Source: Obscuribacter phosphatis_A
GTDB taxonomy: Bacteria > Cyanobacteriota > Vampirovibrionia > Obscuribacterales > Obscuribacteraceae
Length of the DNA: 64,000 nt
Reading direction: 5' to 3'
NCBI GenBank assembly: GCA_017303615.1
Contig: JAFLCK010000003.1
Coordinates: 124,001 to 188,000 of the forward strand
The position numbers were made by a program, and so were the translations under genes. The stretch's first letter is position 1; every line of letters starts with the position of its first letter. Below, one piece after another: positions 53,814 to 62,586 of this stretch. The notes under the pieces were generated by a model, which was not told the DNA's origin, did no database searches, and saw only the letters and a program-made list of their open reading frames with translations.

Positions 53814-54575
53814 ATGGCGATTCAACTAAACGAGCGGGATCAGTTGATCTTTAAACTGATTGATGAGCACGAAGTCTTGTTGGAAAAACATATATCTTGG
53901 TTCATAGCCCAAGACGACAAGCCGGTCTTGATTAGAGACCGTCTACGCAAACTCTTTTATCTCGACTATCTCATCTGTCACAGACATGGCAGTAAACTGC
54001 CTTGGTGGACTACACCGACCAAACCTTTGGTTTATATGCTTTCACCTATGGCCCGAAAGATGAGCGGCTTTGCTGAAAACAGTGAAGACATCCTCGACAA
54101 TGATTTCCAGCGCTATCACCTGGAAGTGGCCAATTTGCGCATGCTCTTTTTGGTGGCACAAAAGAACGGCACCATAAGCGACTTTCAATGGAGTACATGC
54201 AAAGGCGAGAGAAAAAAGGAAACTGGTCTTTGCGCCAAGGTAACCTATAGCTGCGGCGGCAAAACCTTAACCCTAGGCATAGTCAATCATGCTCCCGGGG
54301 TTGTTCCCGATGCCGAACATCTCAATAAAGCTTTGGTGGCTGAAAAATTAGACTGGTTGCTCTTTATCAGTCAAGAAGAAAGAGCTTGTGATGCTGGTAT
54401 TGAAAAGGCTCTCGTCGCCACCCACCAAGATTTATATAGAGAAGGAATTATTTCCAATGCCTGGAGAAAGGCAAACGGTGATTGTGTCGACCTGACCACA
54501 GGCGCCGTAGTGCCCACGCCGGCTTACATGTCCAACTATGTAAATGGGACCAATAATCTCAACATAGCAGTCTAA
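53814..54575 (+). CDS. Replication-relaxation-type winged-helix protein
   Basis: The 253-residue product has an N-terminal winged helix (about 4-75: LNERDQLIFKLIDEHEVLLEKHISWFI, VLIRDRLRKLFYLDYLICHR, then PLVYMLSPMARKMSG). This matches the pattern of the replication-relaxation family found on plasmids and integrative elements, often near type IV secretion genes. The C-terminal half (90-253) is alpha/beta with Cys residues and is less clear. A plasmid or transfer-linked role is inferred from family, not shown. A weak GAGAGG lies 13 bases before the ATG. Confidence 0.7.
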   Translation: MAIQLNERDQLIFKLIDEHEVLLEKHISWFIAQDDKPVLIRDRLRKLFYLDYLICHRHGSKLPWWTTPTKPLVYMLSPMARKMSGFAENSEDILDNDFQRYHLEVANLRMLFLVAQKNGTISDFQWSTCKGERKKETGLCAKVTYSCGGKTLTLGIVNHAPGVVPDAEHLNKALVAEKLDWLLFISQEERACDAGIEKALVATHQDLYREGIISNAWRKANGDCVDLTTGAVVPTPAYMSNYVNGTNNLNIAV

Positions 54576-54600
54576 AAGGGTTTTCTCAGTGGGGCTTGAG

Positions 54601-54630
54601 AGCAGGGGCTTTGGTGAGCCTCTGCTTTCA
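54601..54630 (+). terminator. Probable terminator after the wHTH gene
   Basis: A 10-bp stem with one G-T pair is followed by TTTC and an A/T-rich stretch. It separates the five-gene TPR/rpoB-like run from the TadG-like gene. Confidence 0.55.
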
Positions 54631-54756
54631 ACTATTGAAAAAATCTGCAAATTTAATTTTGCCTAGAAATGAAATTAAGAAGGATACAGGCGCTAGTTTA
54701 AGCGCAGCTCATGTTAGCGGGCGTTAATCTGTCTCGGGTGTTCGGAAGGGAGCTTA

Positions 54757-54786
54757 TTGACAGTTTTTCACCCTAGGTACTAGGAT
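54757..54786 (+). promoter_or_regulatory. Sigma70-type promoter of the TadG-like gene
   Basis: A perfect -35 TTGACA, an 18-base spacer and -10 TAGGAT lie 155 bases before the ATG. CCTAGGTACTAGG within the spacer and -10 is a partial inverted repeat that could bind a regulator. Confidence 0.7.
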
Positions 54787-54940
54787 GAATATTAGCTCCG
54801 TTTAAGAAATGCGGTTTTTCCACCGCGAATCATTGTATTGCCTGGCTACGCTCCCCCTCATTCCAAAACCGTTTAATAATTCAAATGAAACGGTATTAAT
54901 AATTTAGCCAAACATATGGCTTCCCCCAAGAGGAAACAAT

Positions 54941-57058
54941 ATGAAGACACCTAAGAAGCGATCAAAACGAGGCAATATGCTAGTTTTCATCACAGCTTCC
55001 ACTTTCATTCTGGTTGGCTGTCTTGCCTTTTTTGCTTTGGGCTATGTAAGACTGCTCGGCTCCAACAACGAACAAAAGACAGCAATAGAAGCAGCCGCTC
55101 TTTCCGCTGCTCGCGATGTCAGCCGAATCGTGATTCAAACACCAGAATACGGCTGGATTGGAGTATCTGACTCGGCGCCCAACGGTGCCGGCACGGTTGC
55201 TGACGACAACTATTATGTGCCTGTGAGGGGAATCAACACAATAATCGGCACCAACAGAGTTTGTCGCATTATTGCCGCTGAACTCAACGACGATACTCTT
55301 AAGACGATGGTCAATAAAGATCTGGAATGGGCTAAGAAAGCCCAAGCCAAGCTCAAGGCCGAGCTAGACAAAGCCATGGCCAAGGGCTATGTGGCTAAAG
55401 ACAGCAAAGGACAAAACGTCGAAGTTTATAAGAATGCCGAAGATGCCTACAAAGCAAACGGTGTTCGCATGACCGGTGCTTCCGATTATGTAGATGGTTC
55501 ACTCAAGTTGACTCTGGGCAGCCTATCTTCTGGTGCCCCCACCAATGTGCCCTTGCCTAGACCCTTGCTTAAGGCACAGGTGCCGGCAGCCGCTCAAACA
55601 AATAACTTCTATCTTTCTTACACCAATGTACCGGTGCAAGGTGTCGATTATGTCTTCGCCGGCATCGGTGATGCCATCAAGTTAGTCGACTCAAAGAAAT
55701 GGGTGGCTTCAAATGGCAGCCTTCCCTATGAAATGCCGACCATAGTCAAAGCTGAAGCAGAACAGCAGTTGAAAGGCGATCAAGTAAATGGCTACAAAGT
55801 GCGAGCAGTAGCCTGCGCGCAACCAGCCAACGTGACCGATCCCAAGCCCTTCCCGGGCGCCTTTACTTTCAGCTTTCCCGATGGTCTCTGTCCTGAAATT
55901 CCCAACCCCGGTGCTCTGCTTACCTATGCCAATGCCCAAAAGCCAGGCATAACGGCATCATGGATGTATGCAAAGGATGGCGACTATCCAGTAGAACAAC
56001 CGGTCGCTACTATGCAAAACTTGGGCTTCCCTTATGATGGTCTATTGCCAGTGAACACCGGCGTCGCCTTTAGAAGGGGGCTAATTGACTGGTGGAAGAG
56101 AGCAGGCACAAAGCTAAATATCAGCTCGGCTGTAGCCATGCTCAACGATGCCACTTATAAGTTCCAAGAACCTAACCCAAAAACGGTGCACTGGAAAACA
56201 CCGGCTAAAGTAGGAGATTCATACAAATACGATCTTGGTCCAATACCGAACGGCAATATTCATATCTACCGAGTTGATCCCAACTCAGGCGGTATCACCT
56301 ATCAAGCTAAGCAGCTTGACCCAATTGAAATTCCCATTGCCCCCGAGAACCAACTATATTCCGAAAGTCTAGATGTAGTCAAAAACAGCTCGGTGGGCAA
56401 GCAAACAGTTGGTCCCTTCATGTTCCCCAATACCGGCGACCTCTTCGACCAGGTCTATCTCTTGCCTAACTTCGATGTCTATGTGCGCGACATGGTTTAT
56501 CAACCTGGCGGCACCTGGGGGGGCAAGCATGGCGGTGAGCCGATGAACCATCCCAAGACTGCCTTCCTCAAACCAACACCTGGTCTGATGGAGTTGGGAT
56601 CGGGCGGACTGGGCGCCAAACCAAAACCATATGACGATGGCGGCGACGATAAGCCTTATACACCACCCAAACCGAAAGGCTCAGGGTTGCCACCGGCTAT
56701 CACCAGTCAGTCCGACCTGGCTGAAACAGCTGGCTATCCAACCACCTTCTATCAGAAGTATCAAGTGGGCTCAGGTCTCAGACCGACTTACACTCAAAAC
56801 GGCATGGCTGTAGACGTGCGCTTCCGCAGACAAGTCGATGCCGGTACATTCGAAGACGTACTTGGTTTCAAAATTGGATACGTAGGAGAGAAATATGGGG
56901 ACGACGTGCCGGCTGTCACTATGCAGCCCTACGTGCCGCCTGTAGTTTCCGACCCGCCTGCTGACACAGGAACCGGCACCACAGGCACAGACACAGGCAC
57001 GACAGGCACCGATACCGGCACCACAGGCACAGACCCTGGCACTGCAACCGGCCTCTAG
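54941..57058 (+). CDS. TadG-like (Flp pilus assembly type) secreted protein
   Basis: The 705-residue product has a basic N-terminus and one membrane helix (about 12-36: MLVFITASTFILVGCLAFFALGYVRL), then NNEQKTAIEAAALSAARDVSRI, which is the hallmark opening of TadE/TadG-like pilus proteins. The rest is an extracytoplasmic region of about 640 residues. The C-terminus has a low-complexity Gly-Thr-Asp repeat (TGTTGTDTGTTGTDTGTTG, about 680-703). It may assist pilus or surface structure assembly. No tadA/cpaF or flp gene is in the window, so the pilus link is inferred. It has its own promoter and terminator. GAGGAAAC lies before the ATG. Confidence 0.75.
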   Translation: MKTPKKRSKRGNMLVFITASTFILVGCLAFFALGYVRLLGSNNEQKTAIEAAALSAARDVSRIVIQTPEYGWIGVSDSAPNGAGTVADDNYYVPVRGINTIIGTNRVCRIIAAELNDDTLKTMVNKDLEWAKKAQAKLKAELDKAMAKGYVAKDSKGQNVEVYKNAEDAYKANGVRMTGASDYVDGSLKLTLGSLSSGAPTNVPLPRPLLKAQVPAAAQTNNFYLSYTNVPVQGVDYVFAGIGDAIKLVDSKKWVASNGSLPYEMPTIVKAEAEQQLKGDQVNGYKVRAVACAQPANVTDPKPFPGAFTFSFPDGLCPEIPNPGALLTYANAQKPGITASWMYAKDGDYPVEQPVATMQNLGFPYDGLLPVNTGVAFRRGLIDWWKRAGTKLNISSAVAMLNDATYKFQEPNPKTVHWKTPAKVGDSYKYDLGPIPNGNIHIYRVDPNSGGITYQAKQLDPIEIPIAPENQLYSESLDVVKNSSVGKQTVGPFMFPNTGDLFDQVYLLPNFDVYVRDMVYQPGGTWGGKHGGEPMNHPKTAFLKPTPGLMELGSGGLGAKPKPYDDGGDDKPYTPPKPKGSGLPPAITSQSDLAETAGYPTTFYQKYQVGSGLRPTYTQNGMAVDVRFRRQVDAGTFEDVLGFKIGYVGEKYGDDVPAVTMQPYVPPVVSDPPADTGTGTTGTDTGTTGTDTGTTGTDPGTATGL

Positions 57059-57080
57059 TCAAAAGAGTAGATAAGCGCAG

Positions 57081-57110
57081 AGAAAAGAGACCCAAAAAGG
57101 TCTCTTTTCT
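57081..57110 (+). terminator. Rho-independent terminator
   Basis: The stem AGAAAAGAGACC/GGTCTCTTTTCT with loop CAAAAA lies 22 bases after the TadG-like stop codon. Confidence 0.88.
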
Positions 57111-57217
57111 GTTTCCTCTTTTCTGTTTTCTGATTGAGTATGCAGCTAAAGATTCTTAGACACTGCTAAAATATGCCTTCAAATTGGCTCTAACCGGAAG
57201 TTTCTAAGGGGTAAGTG

Positions 57218-58573
57218 ATGAATCGAATCTGGAAATTAGCTATCGCTTCTTTGGCTTTCAGCTCTTTCTCGTTAAACGCAGCAATAGCAGTTCCATCTAG
57301 TCAAGATTTGGTTTCTGCAATTGAAAAGGCCAAAGTGCTCTCAGCCGGAACCAGAATATCAGCCGCGCTCAGTAACGGCGAAGCCTATATTTCAACCTTT
57401 AAGAATGCCAAAGCCACTGACGAAGATTGCAAAATCGAAGCAATTCTAGTGGCTAAAGCACTTATGGATCTGGCACCCTCTGATATCAACCGAGTCAATG
57501 TCTACTTCTACAATGCTATGAGACTGAACAAAAGAAAAGAAGTATCAGTTTCGGCAGGTGACGTAAAAGCTTTCGGCTCCGGTCAACTTTCGCAAGACCA
57601 GCTGCTCGGCTCTATCGCCATCAAAGAAAGTGAAGTCTCAGACCAAGCGTCCAAGGCTGCTGCCTATTTGCAACAAAGAGAGGCAGCTCGTTCCAGCAAA
57701 ACTATCAATAGTTATGTCAACGGCGACACCTTAGAAATTGTCACCGAATTAGAGCCGGACATGAACGATCTGGATATAAAGCTAGAAGGCACCAGAGTCG
57801 CCCAGAAGATCGTTGAAAAGACGGGCACCTCAGCCAAGCGCATCAAAGTCAGTTTTGCCGACCCGGTAGCTAAAGGCTCGATAAAAGAGATGACTTTCGA
57901 CCTGGCCCAATTAACTGCACTCGATAAAAGTCTGCAGTCAGCCCTCTACAGCTTGCAAGTGGCTGCAGTCACTACAAAGATCGATCTACAAACAGTAGAA
58001 GCAGTTGACGGCGCCGTCAAAGTTGAACGCGCCGATGTGCTGAAGCGTCTTAAAGAATTGGATAAGAAAGGAGTCGGCATCGAACCTTTCAAGAAGCAGT
58101 TTTTTGACATCGAAAAGATGGTATCGCAAGGCAATGACGAACAGGCAGCAGAAGCTATCAAGAAATTGGCCCAGAGTGTAGCTGATCAAGAAGCACGCAC
58201 GAAAGACGCCAAAAATGCCAAACCAAGCGGCAAGGCTAGCGCCCCGGCGGGTACTATCTTGCCCATTCCCAAAATCTGGTTACCTTCATATCAAGACCGA
58301 AATCCTGATGGAATGGGCGGCGGCTGGAAAGTGGAAGATATAGTCAAAAGCCCCGACAAATATATCGCCGAAAAAGAATTACAGCTGAAAGGAGCAGCAG
58401 AAGCCGATAGAAACCCGAACTTCGCTAGAACATTGTCCTTTCTATACTGGCAGTTGACTAACAACAAAAAAATTAGTGAAGCTACCCCCTACGGACAAAG
58501 ATTCTTAGAAATAGAAGCTCGCTATCATCATATGGAAACCTTGCGCAAGCAAGAAAAACTGAAACAAAACTAG
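57218..58573 (+). CDS. Exported protein of unknown function
   Basis: The 451-residue product has a signal peptide (about 6-25, LAIASLAFSSFSLNAAIA). The mature part is polar and helical, with a repeated SKTINSYVNGDTLEIVTELEPDMNDLDI stretch and an acidic/Lys-rich middle (DAKNAKPSGKASAPAG linker at about 330-350). The C-terminus (350-451) is Trp/Tyr-rich (PKIWLPSYQDRNPDGMGGGW). I recognise no family. ATG 57218 has AGGGG 6 bases upstream and is preferred over GTG 57215. Its stop overlaps the convergent lipoprotein gene by 4 bases. Confidence 0.72.
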   Translation: MNRIWKLAIASLAFSSFSLNAAIAVPSSQDLVSAIEKAKVLSAGTRISAALSNGEAYISTFKNAKATDEDCKIEAILVAKALMDLAPSDINRVNVYFYNAMRLNKRKEVSVSAGDVKAFGSGQLSQDQLLGSIAIKESEVSDQASKAAAYLQQREAARSSKTINSYVNGDTLEIVTELEPDMNDLDIKLEGTRVAQKIVEKTGTSAKRIKVSFADPVAKGSIKEMTFDLAQLTALDKSLQSALYSLQVAAVTTKIDLQTVEAVDGAVKVERADVLKRLKELDKKGVGIEPFKKQFFDIEKMVSQGNDEQAAEAIKKLAQSVADQEARTKDAKNAKPSGKASAPAGTILPIPKIWLPSYQDRNPDGMGGGWKVEDIVKSPDKYIAEKELQLKGAAEADRNPNFARTLSFLYWQLTNNKKISEATPYGQRFLEIEARYHHMETLRKQEKLKQN

Positions 58574-59226
58574 CGGCTGCGCTCCAGTGACTTTTCGACA
58601 AGAGCTGGCACAGTCCAGCTCTTGTCCTTTTCATAGCGAAGACAATAGCGGTCATACCGATCCGAAGCTTCTTCGCATAGCCCGGTAACTCTAAGCCTAA
58701 AGCCTTCCGCCAGTTCGGCGGTAGCCTTATCGACAGCATCTTGCTCGGCTTTCTCCTTAGTTGCCGCCATACCATAAAAGGTCTTCCCCACCAGGGCTTG
58801 AGAAAGACTCTCCACCACAGCCGGTGCTTCCTGATAGACACGGCGACAAATGGCTACATGCCCGGCTTCGTGCTCTTTTGTTTGAGCCGGTGCCGCCTTA
58901 GAAATACATACCTGCACGGGACAACTGAGCTTGACCGTCACACCTTTAACCTTGATGGTGCATGTGGCAGCACCGGCGGTATCATCGTGACTGACCGTCT
59001 CGGTATCTAGTTTTACGGCACAGTGAAAAAACCATTCGGTGAAAGCCTCATAGTTCAAATCATTGCAGCGGGTGCGCAGTTCGGGGCGATCCTCCAAATA
59101 AACAGTCTTCTCTTCAAGGGGTTGTACCTCAATGACAAAGGGCTTGCTTGAGCAAGCAGACAGCAAAGAGAAAGCCGCAATTGCAATCAAACAACGCAGG
59201 ACTGGCTTGGGCCATGCCCCTTTCAT
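58570..59226 (-). CDS. Lipoprotein with HExxH metalloprotease-like motif
   Basis: The 218-residue product has a lipobox LSAC (C25). The mature region holds HEAGH (H119, E120, H123) in the sequence QTKEHEAGHVAICRRV, the zinc motif of metallopeptidases. Conserved Cys residues (C54, C69, C89, C102, C107, C127) may form disulfides in the periplasm. It resembles DUF922-type predicted Zn-proteases only through this motif. The start overlaps the stop of the carboxypeptidase-regulatory-repeat gene by 4 bases. No third zinc ligand is certain. Confidence 0.7.
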   Translation of the reverse strand: MKGAWPKPVLRCLIAIAAFSLLSACSSKPFVIEVQPLEEKTVYLEDRPELRTRCNDLNYEAFTEWFFHCAVKLDTETVSHDDTAGAATCTIKVKGVTVKLSCPVQVCISKAAPAQTKEHEAGHVAICRRVYQEAPAVVESLSQALVGKTFYGMAATKEKAEQDAVDKATAELAEGFRLRVTGLCEEASDRYDRYCLRYEKDKSWTVPALVEKSLERSR

Positions 59227-61037
59227 GAGCGCTTCAACTCCAGAGTAATCTTTTTAGCCACATCAGCCGAAATGGAAAGTTGTCTGATTGATTTGGGTTC
59301 GTAAGAGCCTGCCTGGGGCGGTACAAAGCGAAAACTGTAAACCCCGGCCGGCAAAGTGAGCTTGCAAGAGCCATCATCTTGGGTAAGGACGAAACCGTGC
59401 GGATAGTCAACGGCACCGCTTTTGCCGCCTGGTTTCTCTTGCCCAGATTCGACATAATCGTCGCCATAAGGAGCGTATAGGACTCGACAGCGAGGCACCG
59501 GATGCCCGTCTTCGCCCATGAGATGAAAGACGATTTGAGACCAACCATGCCAAACAATATTTATTTCGCAAGGCTCTGCTTCGATTTCAATCTCACGTGC
59601 TTGGCTGAAATCGCGGTGCACAACAAGATGGTATTTGCCCGGCGAAAGGAAAAGACCATAACGACCTTCACTATCGGTAGTGGCAAGTGCAATAGCCTCG
59701 CCCTGCATATCTTCGTATACCGCCACCTTCACCCCTGGTCGGGCCTGCCCAGCGTCGTCTGAAATCTTGCCGAAAACGGCAGTGCCGTCGGTAAGCTTAC
59801 AATTAAGTTGATTCTCGCCGTCTATCTCGAAAATGCGCGTCCAGGGGGCCAAGCTGGCATACTCAATACCACCTACGCTCAAAGTCGGGCTGTCTTTTGG
59901 ATGGGCTGAGATTGTCACTCTATAAGAACCAGGCGGCAAAGAAAGCATGAACTGTCCATCTTCATTAGTGCGGGTGAGATAATCACCACCGTCTTTTTTA
60001 TCTAGAGAAAAGGCGCGCACTAGAGCCTGACTCAAAAGCCTGGTTTCATAACTAACCTGACCACGCAAAAGATTGCCCTTGCTTAAGCGATACTGCCGCA
60101 ATGCAGTACCGCCTTCGCTCTCAACCACTTCAATATCGTGTTCTTTATAGCTAAAGCAGTTGGAAGTTTCAGGCGCTTCGATGAGCAAGTCGTAAAAGCC
60201 TGGTTCCACGGCAAATTGAAAGCGACCTTCCTCGGCTGTAACTGCTTGGGTCTTCAAATCAAGCTCACTGAGCAAGAGCCCCTCGGTGCAAGGAGTGGCG
60301 GTGCGCACCATCGAGGGAGTCAAGGTAACACGCGCCCCCACAATGGCTTCACCGGCGCCGTCACTGACAACTCCACCAAAGCCGGTCAAGCCTGGCAGGG
60401 TGATGGTGATGTCTTCGTCATCTTGCACCAGCAAAACATCAGAGCCGGTGGAAAGGAAGTTGAAGCGCGGATGACTATTATTAGAATTTGAATTAGCGCT
60501 GCCCGAAGCCTTAGCCGGCGACGAGCGGCCTTTCAAAGCAATATGATATTTGCCCTTAGGCACCACCAGGGCAAACTCGCCCTGAGGCGAGAGCGGCACA
60601 TTTACCTTGTATGCACTTGGTTCTATGCCTAGAGCAACCAATTCCATGCCCGAAAAAAGAGCAGAACGCAAATCATCTTCACCTTCACTCTCTTGGGGCA
60701 GCTTCACCCGGCCTCTTATGACAAAGCCGGTACTGAGACTAATATTGACGCTGGAATTACCCAGAACTCTGATATCCGGCAGCACTTTCTCTAGGAATCT
60801 AGTTCCAGATTGAATATCAGGCAGCGCCTTGATCGAATAGAAGCCCGGTCTCAAACTAAAAGAAAACTCGCCGCGGGCACCGGTAAGGGTCTCGGCAAAA
60901 GGCTCTTCCTGACCACTTCCTAATATCTGATACTGATCAAAGATGACCACTCTCAGATTAGCCACAGGCAAACCCTGGTGCTTGACTTGACCAGCCAAAT
61001 TATATGTAAAGCGATCAGGTTCCTGAAAATAAGACAA
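59223..61037 (-). CDS. Multi-repeat carboxypeptidase-regulatory-like (CnaB-type) protein
   Basis: The 604-residue product has at least six beta-sandwich repeats of the carboxypeptidase regulatory-like type, each with the pattern GxVxxxGxPVxxxxVxxxxxxxxxxxxxTxxxGxFxxxLxPGxYxxxxxxP. Clear copies start at about 13, 105, 215, 320, 410 and 490. Such domains usually occur in secreted or outer-membrane proteins. Here no signal peptide is seen and the start MSYFQEPDRF is polar, so the location is uncertain. The lipoprotein gene is coupled downstream (ATGA overlap), and folC lies 29 bases upstream. Confidence 0.82.
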   Translation of the reverse strand: MSYFQEPDRFTYNLAGQVKHQGLPVANLRVVIFDQYQILGSGQEEPFAETLTGARGEFSFSLRPGFYSIKALPDIQSGTRFLEKVLPDIRVLGNSSVNISLSTGFVIRGRVKLPQESEGEDDLRSALFSGMELVALGIEPSAYKVNVPLSPQGEFALVVPKGKYHIALKGRSSPAKASGSANSNSNNSHPRFNFLSTGSDVLLVQDDEDITITLPGLTGFGGVVSDGAGEAIVGARVTLTPSMVRTATPCTEGLLLSELDLKTQAVTAEEGRFQFAVEPGFYDLLIEAPETSNCFSYKEHDIEVVESEGGTALRQYRLSKGNLLRGQVSYETRLLSQALVRAFSLDKKDGGDYLTRTNEDGQFMLSLPPGSYRVTISAHPKDSPTLSVGGIEYASLAPWTRIFEIDGENQLNCKLTDGTAVFGKISDDAGQARPGVKVAVYEDMQGEAIALATTDSEGRYGLFLSPGKYHLVVHRDFSQAREIEIEAEPCEINIVWHGWSQIVFHLMGEDGHPVPRCRVLYAPYGDDYVESGQEKPGGKSGAVDYPHGFVLTQDDGSCKLTLPAGVYSFRFVPPQAGSYEPKSIRQLSISADVAKKITLELKRS

Positions 61038-61066
61038 TTTAGAGACTCAAAAAGGGCGACTCTATC

Positions 61067-62569
61067 TTATTTGACCCCCTCTGAAAATTCCAGTGCCTCT
61101 TTGATCAAACTGAAAGAGCCGGTGATTATAAGACGGTCGGCAAAACTATCGGAAAGGGAAAGACGTTTCTCTTGAGCGGACTTGAGTGCCTCAGCAAAGC
61201 CATTGCTAGTCTTTGCTCGAGCCCCCAAAGATGCAGCAAAGTCCACAAGTTCCTCTGCAGATCGCATAGAACGCGCATGACTTAGCACTGGACAATAAAC
61301 AATATCGCCTGGGGCGATTAGTTCTCGCAGAATATTCTGATAGTCTTTGTTCTCAAAACAAGCAAAAACAAAGACGAAATTCTTGCCGGCATAGGCTTCT
61401 TCGAGAGAAGCACGCAAGGCTTTTGCGCCAAGGCGATTGTGGGCGCCATCTAAAATAGCTGAAAAACCACGGTCGAGAAGCTGGAAGCGACCGGGCCAGC
61501 GAGCCTCGCGCAGACCGCTGAGAGTGGACTGCCAAAGACTTTCAAAATCTAGTTGTTTGCCTGCAGGCAGGTTCTCGGGCGAAAGCATAAATAACCAAGA
61601 AGCGTAAACTGCACAAGCGGCATTGATGCGCTGGTATGACCCGGATAGACCTAAATCAGTCTGAGAGAGTTTTGCCAGCCGAGCAGCCAAAAACGTCAGT
61701 CCCTCTTGCTGCAAGCTAGTGAGCAGCTCGGTGCGAAACAATATAGGCACATGCAAGCTCTCCAGCCCGTGTACTTTATTTCGCTTCAGCCAGACCAAGG
61801 GACTGTTCAAACTTCCAGCTCGTCTTTCCAAAACAGGAAAAGCCTGATCTGAGCAAGCCGTTACTATGGGCAAGCCACTTTTGACAATTCCAGCTTTCTC
61901 AAAAGCAATCTTTTCGACCGTATCACCAAGAATATGAACATGGTCTAGATCAACATTACATATCACCGAAACCAGGACGCCGCTTAAGGCATTAGTGGCA
62001 TCGAAACGACCGCCCAGTCCCACTTCAAAAACCTGTACCGTCGTATTCTCGGCAAAATAGAAGGCAGCCATGGCGGTCAAGACTTCAAACCAAGAAAGTC
62101 CCCCCAGCTGAGCTCCTTCCTCTCGGCTCTGAAACTCTTCGTTTCTTGCTTTCACCACAGCCAACGCCCGGGCAAAATCTTCGTCGGCAATAATTTCATC
62201 GTCTACGGCAAAACGCTCATTGAAGACCGACAAATGTGGTCCGGTAAACTTTCCCACCCGATAGCCAGCCCTATGCAATATTGCCGAACAAAAGGTGGAG
62301 ACACTGCCCTTGCCATTGGTTCCACCCACGTGAATAAAGCGAAGCGCCTCTTTATACAGCGAAAAATAGGCTTGCATTCTCATCAGCCCGGGCTTTTCGA
62401 TCGTCGGTCCCAAACCCTGCAAATAAGCGACGGCATCGCCATAGCCTAGACTTTCGGTTTTGGCTTTATCTGAACTGACCACTGGTGAAACCCATAAGAC
62501 CGACCCAAAAAAGTCATAGGTTGCCATAAGAGTGTCACAACCTGCAAGTAATGTTTCTATATCTCCCAT
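61067..62569 (-). CDS. folC: Folylpolyglutamate synthase / dihydrofolate synthase
   Basis: This enzyme adds glutamate to dihydropteroate and to folates. The 500-residue Mur-ligase-fold protein has the ATP loop GGTNGKGS (82-89), KFTGPHLSVFNERFAVDDEII, the EVGLGGRFDATN block, HVHILGDTVEKIAFEKAGIVK and DGAHNRLGAKAL in the C-terminal domain. The N-terminus has about 45 extra residues before the usual YGDAVAYLQGLG start. An internal ATG at residue 15 is a further option. The first gene of the minus-strand run ending with the lipoprotein, it is divergent from the esterase gene with only 17 bases between starts. Confidence 0.93.
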   Translation of the reverse strand: MGDIETLLAGCDTLMATYDFFGSVLWVSPVVSSDKAKTESLGYGDAVAYLQGLGPTIEKPGLMRMQAYFSLYKEALRFIHVGGTNGKGSVSTFCSAILHRAGYRVGKFTGPHLSVFNERFAVDDEIIADEDFARALAVVKARNEEFQSREEGAQLGGLSWFEVLTAMAAFYFAENTTVQVFEVGLGGRFDATNALSGVLVSVICNVDLDHVHILGDTVEKIAFEKAGIVKSGLPIVTACSDQAFPVLERRAGSLNSPLVWLKRNKVHGLESLHVPILFRTELLTSLQQEGLTFLAARLAKLSQTDLGLSGSYQRINAACAVYASWLFMLSPENLPAGKQLDFESLWQSTLSGLREARWPGRFQLLDRGFSAILDGAHNRLGAKALRASLEEAYAGKNFVFVFACFENKDYQNILRELIAPGDIVYCPVLSHARSMRSAEELVDFAASLGARAKTSNGFAEALKSAQEKRLSLSDSFADRLIITGSFSLIKEALEFSEGVK

Positions 62570-62586
62570 TTTCTTGAAGTAAATTT

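Larger units (their letters stand above)
54576..54940. other. Intergenic region with terminator, promoter and hairpin leader
   Basis: No gene is seen in these 365 bases. They start with a likely terminator (AGCAGGGGCT/AGCCTCTGCT, about 54601-54626), then a small hairpin GCGCT/AGCGC (54690-54705), a promoter (TTGACA at 54757-54762, TAGGAT at 54781-54786, 18-base spacer) and two leader hairpins, GCGGT/ACCGC (54811-54826) and ACCGTTT/AAACGGT (54868-54894). The leader of the TadG-like gene would be near 145 bases. Confidence 0.75.
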
